The position numbers and the translations under genes were made by a program. Source: Emydura subglobosa (taxonomy: Eukaryota; Chordata; Testudines; Chelidae). From it: 64,000 nucleotides of DNA. The stretch lies in the NCBI GenBank assembly GCA_007922225.1, contig ML679961.1, forward strand, positions 69,420,890 through 69,484,889, given 5' to 3'. A model generated the notes under the pieces. That model worked only from the letters and a program-made list of their open reading frames with translations. It was not told the DNA's origin and ran no database searches. The first letter of the stretch is position 1; each line of letters opens with the position of its first letter. Shown here in pieces: positions 10,481 through 19,631 of the stretch.

Positions 10481-10600
10481 ATGGAATCGACATGAGCAAG
10501 CACTCAAAGAAGAAAAGACAGTTACTAACCTTCTGTAACTGTTCTTCAAGATGTATTGTTCATATCCATTCCATGACCCGCCACCCCTCCCTTCCTCCCT
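10481..10600 (+). repeat. DIRS-1 internal complementary region
   Basis: ATGGAATCGACATGAGCAAG, then CTCAAAGAAGAAAAG, then GTTACTAACC, then GTTCTTCAAGATGTATTGTT and CATATCCATTCC form an imperfect palindrome. Its arms match the two outer ends of the element joined head to tail. In DIRS elements this region lets a linear product with inverted ends be closed into a circle. A C-rich run follows (about 10574-10620). Confidence 0.7.
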
Positions 10601-10844
10601 CCTCCCCCCCCCCCGCCCCCGCCATAGTTGGGGTTGATGGCAAGAAAGAACTGAGGAGCGTAGGGCCAGGAGCGCTTCATATATATCAACATGATCACAG
10701 GGCTCCAGAGAGTGCCAGAGCCAGTCCTACGGATACCATTAAGACAAAATATCTCCAACAGCCATGCACGTGGGCATGCGCACATCTAACATGGAATGGA
10801 CATGAGCAACACATCTCAAAGAACAAGAGTTACAGGTTAGTAAC
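10601..10844 (+). repeat. DIRS-1 right inverted terminal repeat
   Basis: The reverse complement starts GTTACTAACCTGTAACTC, continues GTTCTTTGAGATGTG, CATGTTAGATGTGCGC, TTAATGGTATCCGTAG, CACTCTCTGGAGCCC, and ATATATGAAGCGCTC. The same blocks in the same order form 2261-2470. The fit to that left end is clearly better than to the DIRS-2 left end at 4600, which assigns the right end to DIRS-1. Confidence 0.75.
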
Positions 10845-11892
10845 CATCTTATCCTCAATGTAGCTGGAGGCAGTGCTGTTGCAGGTGACATTTCTGCTGC
10901 TTCTTATGTTGGTCTCAACACCGCTGATGCTGAAGCATTCTCCAGTAGCACAGCTTTATTTTTCACATAAATAGAGCAATCTGTTACACCTGTTTGGGAT
11001 GTGGGAGACATTGAGGAGGAAGATCAGAATGAATGTTGTTTGGACACATAGGAGACTAATGACTCTTCAAAGCTCAAATACCTTTCTGTCTGAGAAGACA
11101 CAAAGGAAATTATCCTCCCCAGTATAATCTTACTTGCCCACTACCCTCTACTGGTTGGAGGCTTTTTTTTGGTCTCAAGCCATTCAGTTTCCAAAGTTTA
11201 GCTGGGACTGTCAGGCCTGAAACTGGATGTAAAAGCTGGGAGGGCCTGCTTATAATGGTACATTTGGCAAGTATATAAAGATTGGTTTATTGTAGAACAA
11301 TCTCTTTGCTTTTTAATGCTTTGTTGTCCTTACGTTTTTAAACTTATCACCAAGAGGAAAAGATGACTGTCCTTTAGATATAAGACCTTAAGTTAAGTGA
11401 AAATGCAGTGTGAGGTACTTGAATATTTATCCTCAATTGGTCATATACTGGGCAAGCTGGGCTATTTGATAAAAGGCTGACCTAGATGAGGAGGGAAAGA
11501 AACCTGGCAAAGATGGAAACAGTCACTGTACTCCAGTTACGCTTTATGTTGTACTGGGAAATGAGACCTAAAGGTGGGAACTCACTATCAGGACATTTTA
11601 TTGAAATCTTTACTTCAAGAAATGTTTCCCATCTTCCTCACCTTCCTGCACAGCACTGAGTACAGTGACAGGTGCAAACCCAGTGCTCTGCCTTGTGACA
11701 TTCCTTCTTACAAAAAGAACAAAGAAAACATACACCAAACAGCAGAATCCCTTGTTTAGCAGCTAGATCTTGTTTGTGTTTGGCATTTCCATTCCTAGTG
11801 CTTAGTAAAAGTAGTTGTGACGTCTGTAGCCAATTAGTTCATTTTATCATTCATTTATTGTGTGTTGTGTGGTTTTATAATTAACTCATATG
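10845..11892. other. No gene recognised
   Basis: AT-rich DNA between DIRS-1 and a CR1 fragment. I see no coding motif and no repeat boundary that I can define. Confidence 0.5.
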
Positions 11893-12247
11893 TCATAGAA
11901 TCATAGAATATTAGAGTTGGAAGGAACCTCAGGAGGTCATCTAGTCCAACCCCCTGCTCAAAGCAGGATTAACCTCAGCTATATCATCCCAGCCAGGGCT
12001 TTGTCAAGCCTCAGCTTAAAAACCTCCAAGGATAGGTAATCCATTCCAGTGCTTCACCACCCTCCTAGTGAAAAACCTTTTCCTAATGTCCAACCTAGAC
12101 CTCCCCAACTGCAACTTGAGACCATTGCTCCTTGTTCTGTCATCTGCCACCACCGAGAACAGCCTAGCCCCATCCTCCCTGGAACCCCCTTTCAGGTAGT
12201 TAAAGGCTGCTATCAAATCCACCCTCATTCTTCTCTTTTGCAGACTA
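11893..12247 (-). mobile_element. CR1 LINE, 3' end with ORF2 remnant (5'-truncated)
   Basis: Read on the minus strand, the element starts at TAGTCTGCAAAAGAGAAGAA (about 12244) and encodes [34 protein letters not shown] and [14 protein letters not shown] (12016-12228). It ends in the tail that appears on the plus strand as TCATAGAATCATAGAATATT at 11893. It aligns with the copies at 19.25-19.63 and 45.25-45.63 kb. The ORF2 C-terminus is altered after NGLP. A short deletion removed the [16 protein letters not shown] segment. It is a 5'-truncated copy, as is usual for target-primed LINE insertion. Confidence 0.85.
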
Positions 12248-14195
12248 AATACAATCGTTGTATGCTAAATAGATTTAAATTGTGGGATTATAGAAGTATA
12301 AGATTGATAAGTATTTAGAAATGATAAGTATGTATTAAGTATCTAAGTAAGTAGGGCTGAAACACAAGGTCTGCAGGCTGAGGCCTGTAGAATTTTAGCT
12401 TAGCCATACTAAGCCATAGGCTTAAGAAATGTTTGACACAAGTCAGTGACCAAAGAATGACCCTATGCCATTATGGGAAAAGATGTGCCAGTGGGTGGTA
12501 TTGCGAAAAATTGACTGTAAGGTTAATTTTGGATTACAAGATGCCCGGTAGTCACATTTTTTTCTAACACATGCCCTAACCAATGTGCATAAATGCTAAT
12601 GAGAATACAAGGAACTATAAACAACTTATGAAGAACGGGGCACCCCAGTATTCTTGGGGGACACAGTACTAGCAAGGGAAAACACGGTGGACACCTTCAT
12701 ACACATGCACACAGTGTTAGGTGTAATCAGAATCACAAGATAAAAGTGTGCTTCCCATAGGGTAAAATGAGTTCCCTTTAATAACTTGTAAAACAGACTA
12801 GACTTTGTACTTGTGAATATATTTGTGGTCACTATTTTTGGTCTTTGAGTTCCTAGAGGTTCTAAATCTGAAGCAAGTAGCAGAGGTGACTTTCACTCTG
12901 TTGAGCTTGAAACTATAGCAACTAGAGCTGAACCCACAATGATGTAATACAACATTACTAAATACACTTTAAATAAAATAAAAGGTTACATGTTGGTAAT
13001 ATTAGGCATATTGGCATTGTAATTCGTATCATTGTGGGGTGTGCATATAGGTGTAAGGGTGAGTTAAAGTTCGACATGTTAATCCAATTTTAACTCTGCA
13101 TTCCTTGCTTTTTCAGGTTTTAAATCACTCTTGCCATTACTTGTTGATTTTTTTTTTAAATGAGATGAGTTAGTTTAATTCACAATGATCAGAGAAAGTA
13201 AAATGACAGGTAGTAAAATCGATCCCTACATAGGAAAGTGGATATATTCTGTGTCTCCATTGTAAGCACATCAGCCTTATTCTGGGTTCATCCTATCATG
13301 TTACCTTTGACTAACACTCCCATATAACCCATCATGGCCCTTATGATCAGCCAGAACATTCTTGCCATCTGTCCCCAGAATTGAATTCCTGGAGCATGTA
13401 AGTGAGTGAGTAAGTTTTCAGGTGAGAATCTTCAATTTTAGGATTCACTTCATCTTGCAGGACCTAAGGGACATACTTTTGATGCATGTATTAAACCTAT
13501 CTTTTTGCCTGGAAGAGTTTGTTACTGGCCATGAGGAGGTGGGTGGCGGTCTTTCAATAAGTTTAGCTTTGTAAGCAGGTTGGGATGAAGGAAAGTGAGT
13601 GACTTAATTGTGTGGACTTATTGTTTAGACCTTGATATTCTATATCTAACTCTTGTCCAGATACTGCATAATAATTAGCACATAATAAATCAGGCAAATG
13701 GTAACTAGTTATGGAATATATTTCGTGTGTGTGTGTGTGCCCTTCTCTTCCATAAAACTCCCCAGTTGTTTATTGCCTTGCCAGGAGTCCACATATAGCT
13801 GGTGTCTCAAGCAATTACACCTTCATCTTTAATTTCAATTTACTTTTCTTTTACTTGCAATTAAATTTTTAGTCATAGATACAGAAAAGTAGGTGGCAAT
13901 AAGCCCTGTACGGTATTGCACTCCACTTTGGAGTTTTTTTGGTCACCTTCATGTTTCTACTTGCATCTTTGGGGTTGTTTGTCACTGTGTGTTTTGTTTT
14001 ACCATCACAAGAATTCGGTAGAGGAAGAGGACCTTCCCCTGGAAGAAATTACTCATTCTGAGTATCACTGCCCTAGTACTTGTCTGCTGAGTTGATTTTT
14101 TTTTGCCTTGGTGTACCTGCTTATATCATTTTAAAGAGACATTTAACACTTGCTACTTGAAGATCAGATAGTAGCTACAGCCAGATCAGCTTATT
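12248..14195. other. No gene recognised; possible old LTR-like repeat at 12340-12840
   Basis: AT-rich DNA. The part at about 12340-12840 has the texture of an old sauropsid retroviral LTR (GGCTGAGGCCTGTAG, then a GGGGCACCCCAG...GGGGGACAC hairpin-like stretch), but no TATA/polyA pair or boundaries can be defined. A (GT)7 microsatellite lies at 13725-13739. Nothing coding is visible. Confidence 0.35.
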
Positions 14196-14199
14196 TCCA

Positions 14200-14660
14200 T
14201 CTATGGATCTTTGACGCTATCATCAATGCTTTTTTTACTTCAAGATTAGACTATTGAAATATACACTCCATTCAGAACCTGGAGCTGGTCCAGAGGTCAG
14301 TGGCAGCTTGTTAAGCAGTGTTTCGTTTCATGAGCCTGAATCTGTGCCTCCAAAACTTGAACTGGCTGCCTGTTGGTTTATGGGTTGATTTTTAAGATGT
14401 TGGTTTTGACCTACAAAGCTCTAAAAGGCTAGCACCCTCTATCCAAGAGACACTTCTCTCCCATTGTCACATTGCTCCTGCAAATGCACCTGCCTGGATC
14501 TCCATTGGTACAGTAAAGAGAGGACAGCTGTCAAGATGGCAGGTGTTCTCTGTTAGGGGCCTCAGGCCTTTGGAACTTGCTTGCCTCTTACCCCATTCCT
14601 TCGTAAGGGTCCAAGTTTTTTGTCTTAAGAGTATGCTGCAAGGTTCCATTTTTCTCTCTC
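14200..14660 (+). mobile_element. L2-like LINE fragment (ancient)
   Basis: The plus strand retains, in several phases, the C-terminal RT region of an L2-clade LINE: TCAAGATTAGACTATTGAA (the SRLDYCN motif), CTGGTCCAGAGGTCAGTGGC (LVQxxAA), AACTGGCTGCCTGTTGG (NWLPV), TTGACCTACAAAGCTCTAAA (LTYKAL) and CACCCTCTATCC (PxLS). The codons are scattered over frames, which shows great age. The clade is recognised by motif order only. No boundaries are exact. Confidence 0.6.
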
Positions 14661-14877
14661 AAACATAATGAGATAGGTAATAGATAAGGCTGGGCAGTGA
14701 GGAGTGTGGGAATCTGGCAGGGACTTTTTGGAGAGTTTTAATTTTTGTTGCTAGGTTACTTTTTTTACAGAGTGGTGCCATGGAATTGTGCTGGGTCAAT
14801 ACCCCAGAAGTTAATGGATCAACTCTGCTGGTTTGCTTCTCTAAGTGAGAAATAAAAAAGCTGTGGCAAAGGGACTG

Positions 14878-15087
14878 TGGTAGAACCACATTTATCTGAC
14901 CCTCCATTATCCAGCTCTCCATATTAACTAAACAACCAATGCACACAGGTCCAGAAGCGGGAGATCTCTCCTGTGGCCGCTAGATGGTACTGCAGCCTCT
15001 AACTTTCCCATTTTCTGGATTATCCGAATTTTTGATTATTCAGTTTGGCCCCGGTCCCAATTAGATCGGATAAACGAGGTTCTGCTG
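14878..15087. mobile_element. pogo/Tigger-like MITE
   Basis: The left end TGGTAGAACCACATTTATCT and the reverse complement of the right end, CAGCAGAACCTCGTTTATCC, form a terminal inverted repeat about 20 bp long with a few mismatches. The dinucleotide after the right end is TA and the one before the left end is TG, consistent with a decayed TA target duplication. The interior is only about 170 bp and codes for nothing. The GAACC(TC)CGTTTATCCG ends are characteristic of Tigger/pogo elements. Confidence 0.6.
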
Positions 15088-15164
15088 TAATAGGATCGTT
15101 GGATGTATAAACAGGGGAATCTCAAATAAATTTAGAGAGGTTATACTACCTTTGTATTTGGTAT

Positions 15165-15690
15165 TGGCGTGATCTCCCTACTGGAGTGTGGTGTCCAGTT
15201 CTGGTGTTCACAGTTCAAGATAGATGTTGAAAAGTTGGAGAGGATTTAGAGAAGAATAGTGTGATTAAAGGATTGAAAAACATGCTTTATAGTGATAGAC
15301 TCAAGGAGCTCAATCTATTTAGCTTAACAAAAAGAAGGTTAAGAGATGATTTGATCACAGTTTAATTATCTACATGGGGAACAAATATAACCTGATCCAA
15401 TGACTGGAAGTTTAAGATGACAAATTCAGAGTGGAAATAAGATGCAAATTTTTAACAATGAGGGTAATTAACCATTGTAACAACTTAGCAGTGGCTGTAG
15501 TAGATTCTCTCTCACGGGCAATTTTTAAAATCAAGACTGGATGTTTTTCTAAAAGATATGTTCTAATTCAAATAGGAATTAATTCAGGGAAGTTCTATGG
15601 CCTGTATTATGCAGGAAGTCCAGAGCAGCTGATCAGTCGTCTCTTCTGTCTTTATCTATGTATATTGGTTTATTCATGAGACTGTCTCTA
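15165..15690 (+). mobile_element. CR1 LINE 3' region, old and divergent
   Basis: The plus strand encodes pieces of the CR1 ORF2 C-terminal half. GTGTCCAGTTCTGGTGTTCA and AAAAGTTGGAGAGGATTTAG match the conserved CVQFWAPHY and VDKLERVQ stretches. SDRLKELNLFSL and KRRLRDDLI follow (about 15292-15356). An open frame at 15431-15679 then reads FLTMRVINHCNNLA and VVDSLSRAIFKIKTG. Stops and indels are frequent. The order matches the intact-looking copies at 19.1-19.5 kb, but similarity is much lower, so this is an older subfamily. Confidence 0.75.
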
Positions 15691-16185
15691 TGTAGTGGTA
15701 GTGTCCCCTATATTTAGATTGCTTAAATTTGGATAGGAAAAAGCCCTTAGGTTAGAAAAGTGCAATTCTTTGTCCCATGAAATTCTGTTCAGGTTTAGCT
15801 GAGTTATAAGATAGAAACAAAAAAATCACCATTCTTCTTTGAGTAGTGTCCCAGTGGTACTCCACGTCAGGTGCGCATGTGCCCCTGCACATTTGATTGG
15901 AGATTTTTGGTAGCAGTGCCTGTTCAACATGCACCCATGCCCTACGCATCCTCACATCCCATATCGAGATTATATAGGGCTGCGTGGCTGAACTGCCCTC
16001 AGTTCCTCCTCAGCTGCCTTTGGCCTGAGATGGAGTCTAGCATGTGCCTGTTTGCCTCTTTTATTAGCAGTTAGCTGTATAGTTAGAGTAGATTTAATAC
16101 CTTGGAACGTTTTGTTCCCTTTTCTTTTGTTTTTTCTTTTCCCTTGTTGAGGGGTTTGAGTGACTTTTTTTTTTCTGTCGGGGTT

Positions 16186-17735
16186 GCCGGGCTTCCCTGG
16201 GTTCAAAAGGTGTTGAGAAGCAATCCCTTTTAGTGATAGGCACTCCCACTGCATCTTTTGTTTGGGAGACTCACATTCCTAGCAAATGTAAAATCTGCTC
16301 ATCCTTTAGGGGAAGAGTCTGTAAAAACAGGGAAATCAAGTATGGACTTTAATGATAGAGCAAACCGTATGACCATCTTTGGACCTGGGTTCAGAGAACT
16401 CTCCTGTACAGGGACCTTCCTCATCTGTCTTGTTGTTGTCAAGACCATGGTTACCAACACTTTCCTTGACTGAGGTACCAATAATTGTGTCACCAGTACT
16501 GAGCATTTCCCACTCCAAGTATAAGGAATGAGAGAAGAGCAACAAAACATCAAAGAGTTCCTCTCCAAAGAAGATCGGGTCACTGGAGACCTCAGTCTCC
16601 TCCTTCAGCTATCCACGAGGAGGGGTTGTTACCTGCTACACAGTATGTGGAGGAGCATTCTGATTTAGACTTGGAACTTTCAATTCAAGGATCTCCAGAT
16701 TATTCTAGGAAACATTGTTTTCCGTTGCAGATGCAACAAAGGCAAGACACCAGACCACTGCCTTCCAGCATTTGGGAGGACCAAAGCTGCACTTCCTGCC
16801 CCCCCACATGCCGCATGCCTTATGATCTCCCTCCTTGCCCATGGGTCCCAGTAAGATCAAGATTTTTGAAGAACCATAACTCAGCTCCACAGGGAACACA
16901 GAAGATCAAATTCCTCGATACCATCCATCCCTCTTCCCTATTTTGAACCCAAGGAGACTTTTGAGGAGCCAGATGCATAGGAGGCTATCACCCTTATAAA
17001 CATCTTTTCATCATCACCTGTCAAGGCAGTAATGCCATCACCGCCATCATTAGCTGATGACTTTAGACAATTCCAGGACTTGATAAAGTGGGTCACTGAC
17101 ACCCTGCAAATTCCCCTGGAGGAAGTCCAGGATTCCCATCACAAATTCCTGGACATATTGCACACACCTACCTCACCACAGGTGGCACTGCTAATTATTG
17201 AAGCCCTTCTTGAGCCTGCCAACTCCATCTGGCAAACTCCAGCAGTGCCCCCCTCCATTCCCATGTGCAAGAGGGCTGATTACAAAATACTATGTCATGG
17301 CCAGGGATGATGAGTTTTTATATTTACTACAGGAACACTCAGAACAGTTCAGTGCCATAATAAAAGATGGTCAGCTTTTGGCAAAGACTTTACTGCAGGC
17401 TTCAATAGATGCTGCGGACACTTGAGCCAGGTCTGTTTCCATAGCAGTACGAATGAGGCAAGCTTCCTGGCTTTTGAAGGCTAGAAGATTTTTGCAGATT
17501 CCACAGACACCTCACTTCACACACTAAAAGATTTTCTAGGGATATGTGCAACTGCAAATAAGAGAGAAATTTAACCAATCTCATTTGGCGCATAGATCCC
17601 ACTCTGCTCAATTTTCCATCTTTTGTGAATCACCGAAGCCACCAGCTAAGAGGTCAAGATTTTCAAAGAAAAAGCCGGCGACTACCTTGACTGCATCTTC
17701 CCAGCTTTCAATATCATCCAAACATGGGTTTTGAT
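16186..17735 (+). pseudogene. DIRS-3 gag (broken)
   Basis: The N-terminal cysteine cluster is readable as GFPGFKRC, then a stop, then FSDRHSHCIFCLGDSH and SKCKICSSF (about 16190-16300), matching CTLC, HDHCLRCLG and KCRIC of DIRS-2. Downstream, an open frame at 17032-17310 includes DLIKWVTDTLQIPLEEVQD, and the next phase reads GQLLAKTLLQASIDAADT (about 17372-17425) and MRQASWLLKARRF. These correspond to the LAP2-alpha-like portion, AYQDLLKQVADNL and AALQSASDAANA in DIRS-2. Several stops and phase shifts separate the blocks. The distal part 17546-17734 (SPKPPAKRSRFSKKKPA) is the basic gag tail. Non-functional. Confidence 0.7.
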
Positions 17736-17839
17736 GTTTTGATCAACAGTCCAAATCATCCCATAACCAGGTTCTCTCAGCTGCACAGCACAACCCCTCA
17801 TCCTCAATTTGGGCACACCTCTCTCTATTTCATGAAGCA

Positions 17840-18118
17840 TGGGGGGCTATAACATCGGACAAATGGGTAATGGAGGCCATTTCTTCAGGTTACTATCCAA
17901 CTTACTGGCATCCCACCCTTCCACCCCCCTTTACCGTCCCTCTTCAGGGACCCCTCTCACAATCAGCTGCTTAAGTCTAGAAGCCACTCCCACTTCATCA
18001 CAAGGGAAAAGGATTTTATTCAAGATATTTTCTAGTATCAAAGAAAAACAGGGATTGGAGGCCAGTACTGGATCTCAGACAACTGAACAAGCATGTCAGA
18101 TATTCAAGGTAATATGAA
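17840..18118 (+). pseudogene. DIRS-3 reverse transcriptase, N-terminal block only
   Basis: WGAITSDKWVMEAISSGYY (about 17839-17895) is the linker that precedes RT in DIRS elements. It is followed by GKGFYSRYFLVSKKNRDWRP and VLDLRQLNKHV (about 18006-18093), the first RT block. The corresponding place in DIRS-6 reads KGGWRPILFLRALNKF. Homology ends within about 25 bases after this, before the catalytic motifs. A CR1 begins around 18180, so the CR1 insertion or an associated deletion removed the catalytic core. Confidence 0.7.
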
Positions 18119-18179
18119 GGATTTGGTTAGTTCTTGGTGAATCTGTTTACAACAGCCCAGAACTCCAGGCTCCCAAAAT

Positions 18180-19631
18180 AGAGCACCAGATCCCTGATGA
18201 CTGGAAAAAAGCAAATATAGTGCCCATCTTCAAAAAAGGGAGGAAAGAGGATCCAGGGAACTACAGACCAGTCAGCCTCACCTCAATCCCTGGAAAAATC
18301 ATGGAGCAGGTCCTTAAGGAATCCATTTTAACGCACTTGGAAGAGAGGAAGGTGATCAGGAACAGTCAACACGGATTCACCAAGGGAAAGTCATGCCTGA
18401 CCAACCTGATTGCTTTCTATGATGAGGTGACTGGCTCTGTGGATGTAGGGAAGGCGGTGGACGTGATATACCTTGACTTTAGCAAAGCTTTTGATACGGT
18501 CTCTCACGGTATTCTTATCAGCAAGTTAAAGAAGTATGGGTTGGATGAATGGACTATAAAATGGATAGAGAACTGGCTAGAGCATAGGGCTCAACAAGTA
18601 GTGATCAATGGCTCCATGTCTAGCTGGCAACTGGTCACAAGCGGAGTTCCCCAGGGGTCGGTCCTGGGGCCGGTTTTGTTCAACATCTTTATTAATGATC
18701 TGGAGGATGGGGTAGATTGCACCCTCAGCAAGTTTGCGGACAACACTAAGCTGGGGGGAGTGGTAGATACCCTTCAAGGTAGGGATAGGATACAGAGTGA
18801 CCTAAACAAACTGGAGGATTGGGCCAAAAGAAATCTAATGAGGTTCAACAAAGAAAAGTGCAGAGTCCTCCACTTAGGAAGGAAGAATCCCATGCACAGC
18901 TATAGACTGGGGACCGACGAACTGGGCAGCAGCTCTGCAGAAAGGGACCTGGGGGTAACGGTGGATTAAAAAGCTGGATATGAGTCAGCAGTGTGCCCTG
19001 GTTGTCAAGAAGGCTAATGGCATATTGGGCTGCATTAGGAGGGGCATTGCCAGCAGGTCACGGGAAGTGATTATTCCCCTCTATTCGGCATTGGTGAGGC
19101 CGCATTTAGAATATTGTGTCCAGTTTTGGGCCCCCCACTACAAAAAGGATGTGGACAAGTTGGAGAGAGTCCAGCGGAGGGCAACAAAAATGATTAGGGG
19201 GCTGGAGCACAGGACTTATGAGGAGAGGCTGAGGGAACTGGGCTTGTTTAGTCTGCAAAAGAGAAGAATGAGGGGGGATTTGATAGCGGCCTTTAACTAC
19301 CTGAAAGGGGGTTCCAGGGAGGATGGAGCTAGGCTGTTCTCGGTGGTGGCAGATGACAGAACAAGGAGCAACGGTCTCAAGTTGCAGGGCAGGAGGTCTA
19401 GGTTGGACATTAGGAAAAAGTTTTTTACTAGGAGGGTGATGAAGCACTGGAATAGGTTACCTAGGGAGGTGGTGGAATCTCCATCCTTAGAGGTTTTTAA
19501 GCTGAGGCTTGACCAAGCCCTGGTTGGGATGATATAGCTGAGGTTAGTCCTGCTTTGAGCAGGGGGTTGGACTAGATGACCTCCTGAGCTCCCTTCCAAC
19601 TCTAATATTCTATGATTCTATGATTCTATAG
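18180..19631 (+). mobile_element. CR1 LINE, 5'-truncated (1.45 kb)
   Basis: The element contains the RT and C-terminal part of ORF2, a short 3' UTR with GCAGGGGGTTGGACTAGATG (about 19559), and the octamer tail ATTCTATGATTCTATGATTC (about 19607-19626). The 5' end starts within the segment encoding [12 protein letters not shown]. It sits beyond the break in DIRS-3, so it is younger than DIRS-3. The tail type is the same as in the copies at 11.9 and 45.6 kb and different from that at 1-565. Confidence 0.9.
18187..19537 (+). pseudogene. CR1 ORF2: reverse transcriptase and C-terminal region, frameshifted
   Basis: The product is the LINE reverse transcriptase, which acts by target-primed reverse transcription. 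The first open part (to 18968) shows [18 protein letters not shown] (RT block 1), [32 protein letters not shown] (motif A with catalytic Asp), [20 protein letters not shown] (motif B region) and [12 protein letters not shown]. The last motif should be FADD, as it is in the copy at 44.75 kb, so one catalytic aspartate is asparagine. At 18965-18968 the sequence GTGGATTAAAAAG has one more T than GTGGATAAAAAG at 44972-44983. This creates a stop, and the frame resumes at 18980-19537 ([15 protein letters not shown] to the end at [18 protein letters not shown]). Two independent lesions mean this copy is dead. Confidence 0.88.

Larger units (their letters stand above)
2261..10844 (+). mobile_element. 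DIRS-1: DIRS tyrosine-recombinase retrotransposon, interrupted by DIRS-2
   Basis: The outer element runs from GTTACCC at 2261 to ...GTTAGTAAC ending near 10843. Its order is left inverted repeat, gag, RT, RNase H, tyrosine recombinase, internal complementary region and right inverted repeat, which is the DIRS layout. The left 2261-2470 and the reverse complement of 10601-10844 share the same blocks, including TTAGATGTG, AATGGTATCC and CACTCTCTGGAGCCC or close variants. This shows that the right end belongs to this outer element and not to the nested DIRS-2. Coding regions carry several frameshifts and stops. About 2.8 kb between 4593 and 7383 belongs to DIRS-2, and roughly 60 codons of DIRS-1 gag are missing at that break. 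DIRS elements integrate through a tyrosine recombinase and leave no target duplication; none is seen. Confidence 0.82.
15828..18120 (+). mobile_element. DIRS-3: 5' half of a DIRS retrotransposon
   Basis: The left end TTCTTTGAGTAGTGTCCCAG (about 15836) with TACTCCACG and GCGCATGTGCCCCTGCACAT resembles the left end of DIRS-6 at 58.8 kb. A promoter-like GATTATATAGGGCTGCGTGG (about 15968) and CCTCAGTTCCTCCTCAGCTG precede gag. The element proceeds through gag into the first conserved block of RT and is cut off at about 18120, shortly before a CR1 insertion. I could not find the remainder beyond the CR1 at 19.63 kb, so the 3' half appears lost. Confidence 0.75.

Noticed and set aside
10845..11100. 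Continuation of an outer host repeat after DIRS-1
   Set aside because: No similarity to sequence before 2261 was visible.
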